64,000 nt of DNA from Achromobacter spanius. Its GTDB lineage: Bacteria > Pseudomonadota > Gammaproteobacteria > Burkholderiales > Burkholderiaceae_B. Location of the stretch: contig NZ_CP034689.1 of the NCBI RefSeq assembly GCF_003994415.1, positions 496,001 through 560,000 on the forward strand. The letters are read 5' to 3'. The position numbers and the translations under genes are program-made. Shown here piece after piece: positions 1 to 8,783 of the stretch; within the stretch, counting starts at the first letter, position 1, and each line of letters opens with the position of its first letter. The notes beneath the pieces are model-generated. The model was not told the origin of the DNA. It saw nothing but the letters and a program-made list of their open reading frames with translations, and ran no database searches.

Positions 1-413
1 GTGTCGACCAGGCCGCCCACGTAGGCGGCGATCAGGCCGATGGCGCCGCCGATGGCGGTGGCCAGCACCACGGCCGACAGGCCCACCATCAGGCTGATGC
101 GCAAGCCATACAGGATGGCGCTGAGCATGTCGCGGCCCTGGTCGTCGGTGCCCAGCCAGGCGATGCTGCCGTCCATCAGCGCCTGGCGCGGCGCCAGGCG
201 GCCGTCCAGCAGCGACAGATTGGCCAGGTCGTAGGGATTCTGCGGCGCGAAGTAGGGCGCGAAAACCACCAGGATGATCAGGACGGCTAGCGCGATCACG
301 GAGCCGCGCACGGTGGGACGCGCACGGAGTTTCTTCAGGATGGAGGCACGCTGCGGGGTCTCGGCCAAAGGCTGGACGGTGCGGGTGCGGCCGGAATTGG
401 GAATGTTAGCCAT
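1..413 (-). CDS. Dipeptide/oligopeptide-type ABC transporter permease, DppC-like (partial)
   Basis: Inner-membrane permease subunit, cut by the left window edge, so only the N-terminal ~137 residues are seen. Translation of the minus strand from ATG at 413 starts MANIPNSGRT, has a basic cytoplasmic stretch, then one membrane segment (GSVIALAVLIILVVFAPYFAP). The periplasmic part carries WLGTDDQGRDMLS, typical of DppC/OppC/NikC proteins, and a second hydrophobic stretch follows. It starts 6 bp after the stop of the DppB-like gene on the same strand, so the two permeases are co-transcribed. The substrate is unknown; the neighbouring binding protein points to a peptide or peptide-like molecule. 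Confidence 0.88.
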   Translation of the reverse strand, partial: MANIPNSGRTRTVQPLAETPQRASILKKLRARPTVRGSVIALAVLIILVVFAPYFAPQNPYDLANLSLLDGRLAPRQALMDGSIAWLGTDDQGRDMLSAILYGLRISLMVGLSAVVLATAIGGAIGLIAAYVGGLVD

Positions 414-419
414 GGCGGA

Positions 420-1397
420 TTATTGAGCGGGGGCCACGAGCTGCACGCGCGGGTCGAGCGCGGCGTACAGAATGTCCACAACCAGGTTGATGACCACGAA
501 GATCAGGGTGACGAGCATCACGTAGGCGACCACCACAGGGCGGTCCAACTGGTAGACGCTGTCGATCAGCAGCTTGCCCATGCCCGGCCACGCGAACACG
601 GTTTCGGTGATGGTGGAATAGGCGATCAGGCTGCCGAACTCCATGCCGATCACGGTCACGACCGGGATCAGGATGTTGCGCAGGATGTGGCGGCGCACGA
701 TGCGGCCGGGCTTGACGCCCTTGGCGCGCGCGAATTTCACGTAGTCCTGGCTGCGCGCCTCGACCACGCCGGACGCGGTCAGGCGCAGCACCAGCGCAAT
801 GTTGGCCAGCGCCAGGTTGATGGCCGGCATGATCAGGTGCGACCAGCCGTCGGCGGTCAGGATGGACAGGCGCACGCCCAGCACGGTGACCGTATCGCCG
901 CGCCCGGTGGCCGGCAGCCAGCCCAGCCACACGGCGAACAGCAGAATCAGCATCATGCCCTGCCAGAAGTTCGGCAGCGAAAAGCCCAGTACCGACGACG
1001 ACATGATGCCCCGGCCCAGGTAATCGTCGCGGTACAGGCCGGCGACCAGCCCCAGCGGAATCCCGATCACACAGGTCAGCATGATGGCCACGATGACCAG
1101 TTCGAACGTGGCGGGAATGCGCTGCACGATCAGTTCAATGGCCGGGATGCCATGCACGAAAGACGTGCCCAGGTCGCCGTGCAGCGCGCGCCACAGGAAC
1201 CCGGTGTATTGCTGCCAAACCGGCAGGTCCAGGCCCAGGCGGGCGATCATCGCCTCGCGAGCTGCCTGGCTGGCTTCGGGGCTGACCAGCAATTCGATCG
1301 GGTCGCCCACGGCATACACCGCGAAAAAGACCACGACCGAAACGGCCAGCAGTACGAACAGACTCTGTATCAGTCTGCGCAGGATGAACAAGGCCAC
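420..1397 (-). CDS. Dipeptide/oligopeptide-type ABC transporter permease, DppB-like
   Basis: Inner-membrane permease of a peptide/nickel/opine-type ABC importer, 325 residues, the usual family length. The N-terminus (RRLIQSLFVLLAVSVVVFF) is the characteristic first helix, followed by a long periplasmic loop with LGLDLPVWQQYTGFLWRALHGDLGTSF. The cytoplasmic EAA loop that docks on the ATPase is seen as SQDYVKFARAKGVKPGRIVRRHILRN. Its partner permease follows immediately and the binding protein lies upstream (2551-4164), with a hydrolase gene between. The ATPase genes must lie outside the window to the left. Confidence 0.93.
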   Translation of the reverse strand: MALFILRRLIQSLFVLLAVSVVVFFAVYAVGDPIELLVSPEASQAAREAMIARLGLDLPVWQQYTGFLWRALHGDLGTSFVHGIPAIELIVQRIPATFELVIVAIMLTCVIGIPLGLVAGLYRDDYLGRGIMSSSVLGFSLPNFWQGMMLILLFAVWLGWLPATGRGDTVTVLGVRLSILTADGWSHLIMPAINLALANIALVLRLTASGVVEARSQDYVKFARAKGVKPGRIVRRHILRNILIPVVTVIGMEFGSLIAYSTITETVFAWPGMGKLLIDSVYQLDRPVVVAYVMLVTLIFVVINLVVDILYAALDPRVQLVAPAQ

Positions 1398-1485
1398 GTG
1401 ATGATTTCCTTGGTGGGCTCAGGGTTGCTTGGCGCCGAGTGTTGACTTGGCGTGTTTGGCCGATATGGCCAGGGGTTTTTCAAAG

Positions 1486-2457
1486 TCAGACGATAGCTTG
1501 CGCGAGTCGGACCACGGTGACGCCAGGGCGCAGATTGGCGGTGGACGGCATGATCAGCACGCAGTCGTCATAGGGCGTGACAACGGCTTCGCCTTCGGAC
1601 CAACCGATGACGGTGCCCGCCGTGGCCAAGGTTTCAAGGCCCTTCCAGGGCTGGTCGAAACGGAAGTCCGCGCTTTTGGCGGCGATGGCGTGGGTGACGC
1701 GCAGCGCGCGTTGGGCCGTTGCGGCGGGCGCGAACCAGGTGTCGGGGATATCGCCGCGGTCCACCGTGCCGGCTTCTACCAGGAAGCGCGCCATCTGGTC
1801 CACCGCCACGCCGCGCGCTTCGGGCGCGCCGTGGAAGCCGCATTCGATCAGCAGCGAGCGCGTGCCGTTGTCGCCGGCTTCGCCAAAGCGGCCGTAGTCG
1901 CGCATGCGCACGCCGGCGGCATGGCCCGCGTCCGCGATGATGGTGGCGGGGTTGCCCAGCGCCAGCGCCAGGTCGATATTGCGCTGTTCCATGCCGGTCA
2001 GTTGCAGCGGCACGTCGGAATTGCTCATGGAATGAAAGTCCAGCAGCCAGTCAGCCTGTTCCACCCACGGGCGGATCTGCGCGGCGCGGCGGCGTTCCTG
2101 GCTGATCGGCACGCTGAGCTTGTCGTCGCTCCAGACGCGGTTCATGTCTTCGTCGACAAAACGCGCGGGCGCGTAGTTGGTGGAGTCGAACCGGTCGAAT
2201 GCCGCCAGGTTGCAAAAGGCCAGGGTCAGCGAGCCCCGGCGGGGGCGCAGCCCGGCCGCCAGCGCTTCCTTCAATGCCCAGGCGCCGCACAGCTCGTTGC
2301 CGTGGATCAATGCGCTCAGCATCACCCGCTTGCCCGGCACGCCGGAATCAAAATGCCAGACGCCGGGCGTATCCGTATTGCCCAAACGCTCCGACGACAA
2401 ATCCGGACAGGCAAGAAGAAAGGGGCGCGGCTGAACCGCGGGGGATGGCGTGGGCAT
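1486..2457 (-). CDS. Succinylglutamate desuccinylase/aspartoacylase-family zinc hydrolase
   Basis: 323-residue protein of the AstE/AspA family (M14-like zinc carboxypeptidase fold), which removes acyl groups from N-acyl amino acids or small peptides. Visible zinc-site signatures are ALIHGNE (His and Glu ligands) near residue 50 and the LLDFHSMS segment further on (His ligand). The Glu in LLIECGFHG may be the catalytic glutamate. It lies between the substrate-binding protein and permease genes of the transporter on the same strand, so it probably acts on the imported compound. The exact substrate cannot be told from sequence. Confidence 0.82.
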   Translation of the reverse strand: MPTPSPAVQPRPFLLACPDLSSERLGNTDTPGVWHFDSGVPGKRVMLSALIHGNELCGAWALKEALAAGLRPRRGSLTLAFCNLAAFDRFDSTNYAPARFVDEDMNRVWSDDKLSVPISQERRRAAQIRPWVEQADWLLDFHSMSNSDVPLQLTGMEQRNIDLALALGNPATIIADAGHAAGVRMRDYGRFGEAGDNGTRSLLIECGFHGAPEARGVAVDQMARFLVEAGTVDRGDIPDTWFAPAATAQRALRVTHAIAAKSADFRFDQPWKGLETLATAGTVIGWSEGEAVVTPYDDCVLIMPSTANLRPGVTVVRLAQAIV

Positions 2458-2550
2458 GAGGAACTCCGATGAAGCGGGGGAATTGTATAGGGATCCGGCA
2501 AAAGAAAACGGCTGCGCGAGGCAGCCGTTTTACGGTTCAGACGAACCAGA

Positions 2551-4164
2551 TTACTTCTTTTCGGGCGTGACCGACGTCGCCAGGGTGTATTGGTCGCGGC
2601 GGCCTTCGTAGGTGATGCCCTTGCGGAACGCCCAGATGCTGCTTTCAAAGTGCAGGGGAATCAGCGGCACGTTGTCCAGGGCGATCTGGGTGGCTTGCTC
2701 AAGCAGCTTTTCGCGCTTGGGGGCGTCAACCGTCACAATGGCTTCCTTGTAGACCTTGTCGAAATCGGCATTGGAGAAGCCGCCGTAGTTGCTGGTGCCC
2801 AGGCTCTTGGGCGAATCCAGCGACGCGACCCACAACTGGAACAGCGCCGAGGCTTCACCCGTTTCCGCCGGCCAGCCGCCCATCGAGAAGCTGAACTCGC
2901 GCTTGGCGCGCTTGGGGAAATAGATCGAGGCCGTCATGGCGTCCACGTTGGTCTTGATGCCGACGCGGGCCAGGTACTGAGCCACGGCCTGGGCAATCTG
3001 GCCATCGTTGACGTAGCGGTCGTTGGTGGACGACAGCGTCAATTCAAAGCCGTTGGGGTAACCGGCTTCGGCCAACAGCTTCTTGGCGCCTTCGGGGTCG
3101 TACTTGATTTCCGGGGCCTTGGGCAGCGCGCCGAACATGCCGTCGGGCATGAACTGGTAGGCCGGGGTGGCCATGCCGTCCATGATGCGGGCGGTGATGG
3201 TCTTGCGGTCGATGGCCATCGAAATAGCCTTGCGCACACGCAGGTCCTGCAGCGGGTTCTTGCCGTCGGCGCTCTTGACGAACGGGCTCGGGTTGCGCGC
3301 CACGTCCGGCTGGAAGAACACCAGGCGGGTGGACGGCGTGGCCACGAAGCCGAACTTCGGGTTGTCCTTCAGGCGGGGCAGATCGCGCGCGGCGGGGTTT
3401 TCGATCATGTCGAAATCACCCGACAGCAGGCCGGTCAGGCGCGGGCCGGCGGACGGCACCGGCACGAACTTCACTTCCTTCCAGGCCGGCTTTTCGCCCC
3501 AGTAGTTCTCGTTGCGGACGAGTTCGATGCCCGTGCCCTTCACGTAGGACTTCAGGGTGTACGGGCCGGTGCCGATGGCGTCCTTGCCGTTGTTGAAGTC
3601 GGCAACCGTGGGCCATGCGCCCGTCACGCCGCAACCCTTCTTGGGGTCGAACGTCAACTTGCCGTGCTCAACAATGCCGTTCCAGATGATGGGCAGCGAG
3701 CGGGCCAGCTCGGCGGGCATCAGCGGGAAGGGTTCGGCGGTCTTGATGATGACGGTGTGCGCGTCGGGCGTCTGCACGTCGGCGATGCGCTTGGTCATGT
3801 CCATGTAGGACTGCGACACGTTGGTTTCGTTGTTCAACGTGCGGCAGATCGTGAACAGCACGTCTTCGGACGTGAACGGCTTGCCGTTCGAGAATTTGAC
3901 GTCGTCGCGCAGCTTGAATTCCCAGGTCAGGTCGTCCAGGTTCTTCCAGGACGTGGCCAACTGGGGCTTCAACTTCATGTCGGCGCTGCGGCCCACCAGC
4001 GAATTGTAGACGTGCGCGGAGAACGCATCGTTCTGCGTCATCTTGTGATAGTGGGGATCCGCCGAAGTGGGTTCGGCCGACAGGCCGATCTTCAGCGTCT
4101 GGGCTTGAGCGGCTGCCAAGGGAATGGCGGCGGCCACAAGGGCCAGGGTGGTGCGCAACTTCAT
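2551..4164 (-). CDS. ABC transporter substrate-binding protein, family 5 (peptide/nickel/opine)
   Basis: Periplasmic solute-binding protein of 537 residues. ATG at 4164 was chosen because the true N-terminus is a Sec signal peptide (MKLRTTLALVAAAIPLAAAQAQ) and a GGAG ribosome site lies 8 bases upstream; the longer open frame has no signal. Family-5 hallmarks include TLKIGLSAEPTSADPHYH, a WEFKLRDDVKFSNGKPFTSEDV block, IGTGPYTLKSY and VRKAISMAIDR. It is first in the leftward operon with the deacylase-like enzyme and the two permeases, and delivers the substrate to them. An A-rich C-terminal end runs to the stop at 2551. Confidence 0.93.
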   Translation of the reverse strand: MKLRTTLALVAAAIPLAAAQAQTLKIGLSAEPTSADPHYHKMTQNDAFSAHVYNSLVGRSADMKLKPQLATSWKNLDDLTWEFKLRDDVKFSNGKPFTSEDVLFTICRTLNNETNVSQSYMDMTKRIADVQTPDAHTVIIKTAEPFPLMPAELARSLPIIWNGIVEHGKLTFDPKKGCGVTGAWPTVADFNNGKDAIGTGPYTLKSYVKGTGIELVRNENYWGEKPAWKEVKFVPVPSAGPRLTGLLSGDFDMIENPAARDLPRLKDNPKFGFVATPSTRLVFFQPDVARNPSPFVKSADGKNPLQDLRVRKAISMAIDRKTITARIMDGMATPAYQFMPDGMFGALPKAPEIKYDPEGAKKLLAEAGYPNGFELTLSSTNDRYVNDGQIAQAVAQYLARVGIKTNVDAMTASIYFPKRAKREFSFSMGGWPAETGEASALFQLWVASLDSPKSLGTSNYGGFSNADFDKVYKEAIVTVDAPKREKLLEQATQIALDNVPLIPLHFESSIWAFRKGITYEGRRDQYTLATSVTPEKK

Positions 4165-4518
4165 GGTGACAACTCCGGAGGAATAACGAACCGGATCGTG
4201 CCTGCGCAAAAACCACCGCGGCTGCGGCCGAACACTTTTTCGGCCGCAGAAAATGGGATGGATTGGCGCCTGGCACAACGGCAAGGGGCCGATTATCAAT
4301 AGGGGCTTCGCGCGTTGTCAATGAAGAACGGCGAATCTGGCGCTAGGGAAAACGCCGAGAAGAGGGTGCAGCGGGGAACGAAAATGGCGGCAAAGGTGCC
4401 AACATCGGCACCGAATGCCTGCCGTTGGGGCGCTTGCCGGGCAAGCGGGCCGCACAACGGCAACGCGCCGGGCGAAACCGCGGATATCTATTGCGGTTTC
4501 AGCCCAGCGCGGCTGTTT
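4165..4518. other. Intergenic region upstream of the binding-protein gene
   Basis: About 350 bases between the binding-protein start and the next gene. It must hold the promoter of the leftward transporter operon. I see no convincing -35/-10 pair, repeat or conserved small reading frame. Confidence 0.4.
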
Positions 4519-4752
4519 TTACCACTGCGAGCCGGAGAAGCGCGAGCTGGCGGCGCGAGCCTTGTTCATCGATTCGTTCACTTCGTCGATGAAGGCAAAC
4601 ACGCTGGCGACAGCGGCGATCACGGCTTGGCCGGCCTTTTTCAGGCTGGTCAGCGGATGGGAATTGGGTTGGTTCTCGAGGGCGCCGCGGAGCAGGTCGC
4701 GCTCCAGCGCGTCGGTCAGGCGGGCAGTGCTATTCAGGGTCAGTTCGCTCAT
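4519..4752 (-). CDS. Small hypothetical protein
   Basis: 77 residues starting MSELTLNSTARL, with an acceptable ribosome site (CTGGAGAAAGACC) before the ATG. The middle contains an amphipathic to hydrophobic stretch (KKAGQAVIAAVASVFAFIDEV) that could be one membrane-associated helix, followed by a basic tail. No family is recognised. It stands alone, transcribed leftward, and its upstream region is clearly richer in A and T than its surroundings, consistent with a promoter. Confidence 0.55.
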   Translation of the reverse strand: MSELTLNSTARLTDALERDLLRGALENQPNSHPLTSLKKAGQAVIAAVASVFAFIDEVNESMNKARAASSRFSGSQW

Positions 4753-4872
4753 GGTCTTTCTCCAGTCCGTTTCGTCTTGGTGAAAACCATTATAGGGATA
4801 ACCCTAGTCACAAGCAATGATCTTTTCAGGGAAAACCCTAGTATGTTGTAAAAATGTTTATTTGACGGGGAC

Positions 4873-5751
4873 TTAGCCGCGGAAGCTGCCCCAGTTTTCG
4901 TTCCGCAAGGCGCGGGCGGCGTCAGCGAGTTCACCCGCCGTTAAGCCGATTGGGCCGATTCCCTGGGCCACTAGCGCGTCGGCCGCGGCGCCGTGCAGCC
5001 AGACTGCCCCGGCCACGGCTTGGTCCACCGGCAGTTTTTGCGCCAACAACGAGCCAAGCATGCCGGCCAATACGTCGCCCGTACCCGCCGTGGCCAAACC
5101 CGGGTTGCCGCTGGTGTTGATCCGTATGTCGCCCGCCGGGCTGCAGACGATGGTGCCCGCGCCCTTCAGTACGATCCAGCCGTGGTAACGCTGCGCCAGT
5201 TGCCGGGCCGCGCCGGGCCGGTCGGCCTGGATCTGTGCGGCGCTGACGCCCAGCAAGCGCCCGGCTTCGGCGGGATGTGGGGTCAGCACGAGCGGGCCCG
5301 CGCCCCAATTGGGCTGGATGCCGCCCGTGGCCAGCAGGTTCAGGCCGTCAGCGTCCAGCACCAGCGGGGCTTCGCGCCGCAACACGAATAATTCCGACAG
5401 CGCGTTGGCCGCAAGCGCATCCGTGCCGATGCCGCAGCCCGCCACCCAGGCGGTCACGCCCCAGTCCGAGTCCAATAGCGAACGGGCGTCGCGCAGCATC
5501 AGTTCGGGTTGCAGCGGGTCGCACGCCAACGGCGCGGTTTCCTGGGCGAAGCCGACCAGCACCTTGCCGGCGCCCGTCTTCAATGCGGCGCGGGCGGCCA
5601 GCAGCGCGGCCCCGGTCATGCCCGGCCCGCCGCCCACAACGCCGACGGTGCCGAAGCTGCCTTTGTGCGTGTCTTGCCCCCGGGGGGCGAACAGGGCGGG
5701 CAGGCTGGCGCGGTCGATGGGGGCGCCGACGGACGGGACGAGGGTGTTCAT
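4873..5751 (-). CDS. nnrD: ADP-dependent NAD(P)H-hydrate dehydratase
   Basis: Repairs damaged, hydrated NAD(P)H using ADP; ribokinase-like fold, cytoplasmic. The N-terminal block THKGSFGTVGVVGGGPGMTG, the central LVLDADGLNLLA and LVLTPHPAEAGRLLG, and the nucleotide-site signature NPGLATAGTGDVLAGMLGS are diagnostic of the NnrD/CARKD family. At 292 residues it is the bacterial stand-alone dehydratase, without the epimerase domain NnrE. ATG 5751 is preferred because GGAG sits nine bases upstream; an ATG at 5766 is possible but lacks one. Confidence 0.92.
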   Translation of the reverse strand: MNTLVPSVGAPIDRASLPALFAPRGQDTHKGSFGTVGVVGGGPGMTGAALLAARAALKTGAGKVLVGFAQETAPLACDPLQPELMLRDARSLLDSDWGVTAWVAGCGIGTDALAANALSELFVLRREAPLVLDADGLNLLATGGIQPNWGAGPLVLTPHPAEAGRLLGVSAAQIQADRPGAARQLAQRYHGWIVLKGAGTIVCSPAGDIRINTSGNPGLATAGTGDVLAGMLGSLLAQKLPVDQAVAGAVWLHGAAADALVAQGIGPIGLTAGELADAARALRNENWGSFRG

Positions 5752-5866
5752 TGGCTGAGGCTCCATGGGAAAGCGGCGGGGCGGGCGCCCGCGTATCCAC
5801 TATAGTGCGCAAAAACGCGCCGGGCAGAAGGCTCGCGCAGCGGCTAAAGACAACGCGGAGTAGACA

Positions 5867-6700
5867 ATGACTGATATCACGCTGCAACACTATTCAGCCT
5901 ATGAATCCCTGAAGCTGCGCCGGCATCCCGGCGGGGTGCTGGAGGTGATCATGGGGGCCAAGGGCGGCCAGCCCGGCAAGCTGTCCACGGCGGACGACCG
6001 CATGCACCGCGAGTTGGCCGACATCTGGCGCGACATCGACACCGATCCCGACACCCGCGTGGTGGTGATTCGGGGTGAAGGCAAGGGCTTTTCGGGCGGC
6101 GGCGACCTGGAACTGGTGCAGCAGATGGCCGACGATTTCGACGTGCGTACCCGCGTGTGGCGGGAAGCCCGCGATCTGGTCTACAACATCATCAATTGCA
6201 ACAAGCCCATCGTGTCCGCCATGCACGGCGCGGCCGTGGGAGCGGGGCTGGTGGCGGGTTTGCTGGCCGACATTTCAATCGCGGCGCGCGATGCACGCAT
6301 TATTGACGGCCACACCCGTTTGGGCGTGACGGCGGGCGACCACGCCGCCATCGTCTGGCCGCTGTTGTGCGGCATGGCCAAGGCCAAGTATTACCTGATG
6401 CTGTGCGAAACCGTGACCGGCGAAGAGGCGGAGCGGATCGGCCTGGTGTCGTTGTGCGTGGATGAAGCCGAGCTGATTTCGCGCGCGTTCGAGGTGGCCA
6501 ACAAGCTGGCGGCAGGCTCGCAGACGGCGATACGCTGGACCAAATATTCGCTGAACAACTGGCTGCGCATGGCGGGGCCAAGCTTTGATACGTCGCTGGC
6601 TTTGGAATTCATGGGGTTTGGCGGGCCGGACGTGAAAGAGGGGATTCAATCGTTGCGCGAACGCCGGGCGCCGAATTTTCGGCCGGATTCACCGTTTTGA
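5867..6700 (+). CDS. Enoyl-CoA hydratase/isomerase family protein
   Basis: 277-residue crotonase-fold enzyme acting on acyl-CoA thioesters. The oxyanion-hole segments are visible as GKGFSGGGDLELV and SAMHGAAVGAGLVAGLLADISIAA. The start at 5867 is preceded by GGAG. It is transcribed away from nnrD. The typical second catalytic glutamate region reads RLGVTAGDHAAIVWPLLCGMAKAK, with Asp/His where classical hydratases have E-x-G, so it may not be a simple hydratase. The precise reaction is not assignable. Confidence 0.85.
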   Translation: MTDITLQHYSAYESLKLRRHPGGVLEVIMGAKGGQPGKLSTADDRMHRELADIWRDIDTDPDTRVVVIRGEGKGFSGGGDLELVQQMADDFDVRTRVWREARDLVYNIINCNKPIVSAMHGAAVGAGLVAGLLADISIAARDARIIDGHTRLGVTAGDHAAIVWPLLCGMAKAKYYLMLCETVTGEEAERIGLVSLCVDEAELISRAFEVANKLAAGSQTAIRWTKYSLNNWLRMAGPSFDTSLALEFMGFGGPDVKEGIQSLRERRAPNFRPDSPF

Positions 6701-6725
6701 ACGGTGTTGTTTGATGGCGGCTGTT

Positions 6726-6790
6726 TGATGGGTTTGCGCGGTTGGCGGCCGGGTTCTTTTGTCGGTCGTGCCGCGCCGCACCCATCCTAC
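6726..6790 (-). repeat. TAGGATGGGTG repeat element, copy 1
   Basis: About 65 bases. On the minus strand it begins GTAGGATGGGTGCGGCGCGG and ends in CGCGCAAACCCATCA. The ends are partly complementary (GATGGGT/ACCCATC), so each element can fold into a hairpin. It is the inverted partner of the copy at 6800, nine bases away. Confidence 0.7.
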
Positions 6791-6799
6791 GTCCCAACC

Positions 6800-6864
6800 G
6801 TAGGATGGGTGAAGCGCGAATGACCCGACGTCAGAACGCCAAAGCCCAACGCGCGCAACCCATC
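6800..6864 (+). repeat. TAGGATGGGTG repeat element, copy 2
   Basis: Begins GTAGGATGGGTGAAGCGCG and ends CGCGCGCAACCCATC. It is divergent from copy 1; together they form a large inverted repeat between two convergent enoyl-CoA hydratase-family genes, where it may act as a transcription barrier or mRNA end stabiliser. Confidence 0.72.
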
Positions 6865-6873
6865 GCTTCGTCC

Positions 6874-7611
6874 CTATTTCTTAAAAAACTTCGCGAACGC
6901 CGCCTGCGCTTCCTCTGTCTGCAGGCGGGCGCGGAACTGCTGGGCTTCATAATCCAGCGTTTCCTGTATGGCCTGGCGGTCCGCACGTTTCATCATGGCC
7001 TTGGTCAGGCGCAGCGCGGCGGGCGGTTGGCGCGCCAAATCAGCAGCCGTGGCCTGGGCCGCGGCCAGCGCCTGGCCTTGTGGCGTAACCGACGTCGCCA
7101 AGCCGGCTTCGCGCGCGTCTTCGGCGGAAAATGCCTTGCCCTGCAACAGCCATTCGGCAGCGCGACGCCCGGCCAGTCGGGGCATCAACAGACTGGAGGC
7201 GCCCTCCGGGCACAGGCCCAGCGCCACGAATGGCATGCGCAGCGTGGCGCCTTCGCCGATGTGGACAAAGTCGCAATGCTGCAGCAGCGTCACGCCGATG
7301 CCGATTGCGTAGCCTTCGACCGCGGCAATGACCGGGACCTCGGCGGAGGACAAGGCCCGCAGGAACGTCAGCCCGGCGCTGTCGCCCGCCCCACGCTCAG
7401 CCTGAAAGTCGCGCAGGTCGTTACCCGCCGTGAAGTGTTCGCCCGCCCCGGTCAGGATCACCGCTGACACTGCCTGATCGGCGCTGGCCAGGGAAATCTG
7501 TTCGGTCAGCGCCGCGTAGGTGGCCGTGTCCAGCGCGTTGCGGCGGTCCTGGCGGTTGATGACCAGGGTCAGCACCGCGCCATCACGGCTGACTGTCAGG
7601 CCCGCGCTCAT
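6874..7611 (-). CDS. Enoyl-CoA hydratase/isomerase family protein
   Basis: 245-residue crotonase-superfamily enzyme. ATG 7611 is chosen because it overlaps the stop of the upstream gene in an ATGA, and the homologous N-terminus starts at MSAGLTVSRDGAVLTLVIN. Oxyanion-hole segments are GEHFTAGNDLRDF and AAVEGYAIGIGVTLLQHCDFV. GLCPEGASSLLMPRLAG carries the glutamate typical of isomerase/hydratase members, and FKK ends the protein. Translational coupling to the nitronate monooxygenase suggests the pair works in one catabolic route. Confidence 0.88.
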   Translation of the reverse strand: MSAGLTVSRDGAVLTLVINRQDRRNALDTATYAALTEQISLASADQAVSAVILTGAGEHFTAGNDLRDFQAERGAGDSAGLTFLRALSSAEVPVIAAVEGYAIGIGVTLLQHCDFVHIGEGATLRMPFVALGLCPEGASSLLMPRLAGRRAAEWLLQGKAFSAEDAREAGLATSVTPQGQALAAAQATAADLARQPPAALRLTKAMMKRADRQAIQETLDYEAQQFRARLQTEEAQAAFAKFFKK

Positions 7612-8579
7612 GCGAACGACCTGGCGTTCAGTTGCGCCTTGGCCTCGGCGTATTCGCGGCGCAGCGTCTCGACGATCTCCCGGGTCGGGAGCACGCTGGC
7701 GATGCCGCCCACGCCCTGGCCGGCGCCCCAGATGTCTTTCCACGGCTTGACGCGTGTCGATCCGAAATTGGACGCGCCGCTGTCAGGCTGCGGCAGGTTG
7801 GCCGGGTCCAGCCCCGATGCGGTGATGCTGGCCTTCAGATAGTTGCCGGGAATGCCCGTGAAAAACGGGGTGTACAGAATGTCGGACGCGCTGGCCTCGA
7901 CGATGGCGGACTTGTAGCCCTCGCTGGCGTTGGCTTCCTGGCTGGCGATGAAGCGCGTGCCCATGTAGGCAAAGTCGGCGCCCATGGCCAGCGCGGCCAG
8001 AACATGCGCGCCGGACGTGATGGCGCCCGACAGGATCAGCGGGCCGTCGTAAAAACGGCGCACTTCGGACAGCAACGCGAACGGGCTGAGCGTGCCCGCA
8101 TGGCCGCCGGCGCCCGAGCACACCAGGATCAGGCCGTCCACGCCCGCTTCCAGCGCTTTTTCGGCGTGGCGCAGCGTGGTGACGTCGTGAAAGACCTTGC
8201 CGCCCCAGTCGTGCACACCCTTGACCAGGTCTCCCGGCGCGCGCAGGCTGGTGATGATCAGCGGCACGCGGTGGCTGGCGCACACGGCCAGGTCCTGTTC
8301 CAGGCGGTCGTTGGACTGGTGGATGATCTGGTTGACCGCGAACGGCGCCACGGCAGCGCCGGGGTTGGCTTCGCGGTACGACGCCAGCCCGGCCTGGACT
8401 TCGTCCAGCCAATCGGTCAAGAGGCTTTGCGGGCGCGCGTTCAGCGCGGGAAACGAACCCACGATGCCGCTTGTGCACTGCGCAATCACCAGTTGCGGGT
8501 TGGACACGATGAACATGGGGGCGCTGATGACCGGCAGGGACATCTGGCCATACAAATCTGTCACAAGAGAGTGGGGCAT
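7608..8579 (-). CDS. Nitronate monooxygenase (2-nitropropane dioxygenase family)
   Basis: FMN-dependent TIM-barrel flavoprotein, 323 residues. Characteristic segments are MSLPVISAPMFIVSNPQLV at the N-terminus, LILVCSGAGGHAGTLSPFALL for phosphate/FMN binding, and LSGAITSGAHVLAALAMGADFAYMGTRF. The family oxidises alkyl nitronates such as propionate-3-nitronate; some members act as enoyl reductases. It is first in a two-gene leftward operon. Its start lies about 55 bases from the promoter/operator of the divergent TetR gene, which may therefore also control it. Confidence 0.88.
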   Translation of the reverse strand: MPHSLVTDLYGQMSLPVISAPMFIVSNPQLVIAQCTSGIVGSFPALNARPQSLLTDWLDEVQAGLASYREANPGAAVAPFAVNQIIHQSNDRLEQDLAVCASHRVPLIITSLRAPGDLVKGVHDWGGKVFHDVTTLRHAEKALEAGVDGLILVCSGAGGHAGTLSPFALLSEVRRFYDGPLILSGAITSGAHVLAALAMGADFAYMGTRFIASQEANASEGYKSAIVEASASDILYTPFFTGIPGNYLKASITASGLDPANLPQPDSGASNFGSTRVKPWKDIWGAGQGVGGIASVLPTREIVETLRREYAEAKAQLNARSFA

Positions 8580-8634
8580 AGCGTCGTCGCGTTGTGTTCA
8601 GGTCAGTCCAGAAAAGGCGTTCCGCGATTGGGCC

Positions 8635-8664
8635 TTGAGCCTTGAAAGCGGATATGCCTATAAT
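8635..8664 (+). promoter_or_regulatory. Sigma-70-type promoter for the TetR/acyl-CoA genes
   Basis: TTGAGC at 8635-8640, an 18-base spacer and a perfect TATAAT at 8659-8664. It is followed directly by a palindromic operator, so a bound repressor would block initiation. Confidence 0.6.
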
Positions 8665-8668
8665 TACC

Positions 8669-8684
8669 TACCGACCGTCCGGTA
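8669..8684. promoter_or_regulatory. Palindromic operator, probable TetR-family site
   Basis: TACCGACCGTCCGGTA has perfect TACCG/CGGTA arms, and an outer ATTACC/GGTAAT pair extends it. It sits 4 bases after the -10 box and upstream of the TetR gene, the usual place for autoregulation; it also lies in the shared region with the leftward nitronate monooxygenase. Confidence 0.6.
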
Positions 8685-8783
8685 ATTAATTAATCTTTAT
8701 TTAACGGCATGCGCCGAACCGCTGTCAATGGAGGCCCGCGCGGCCTGCCCGCAGCCTCAGGCGCGGCCCTTGCAAAGGCTGTC

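Noticed and set aside
423..2472. Long plus-strand frames opposite the permease and hydrolase genes
   Set aside because: Shadow composition and exact overlap with well-supported minus-strand genes.
2590..4302. 570-residue open frame on the plus strand
   Set aside because: Antisense of the substrate-binding protein gene; composition is that of a shadow frame.
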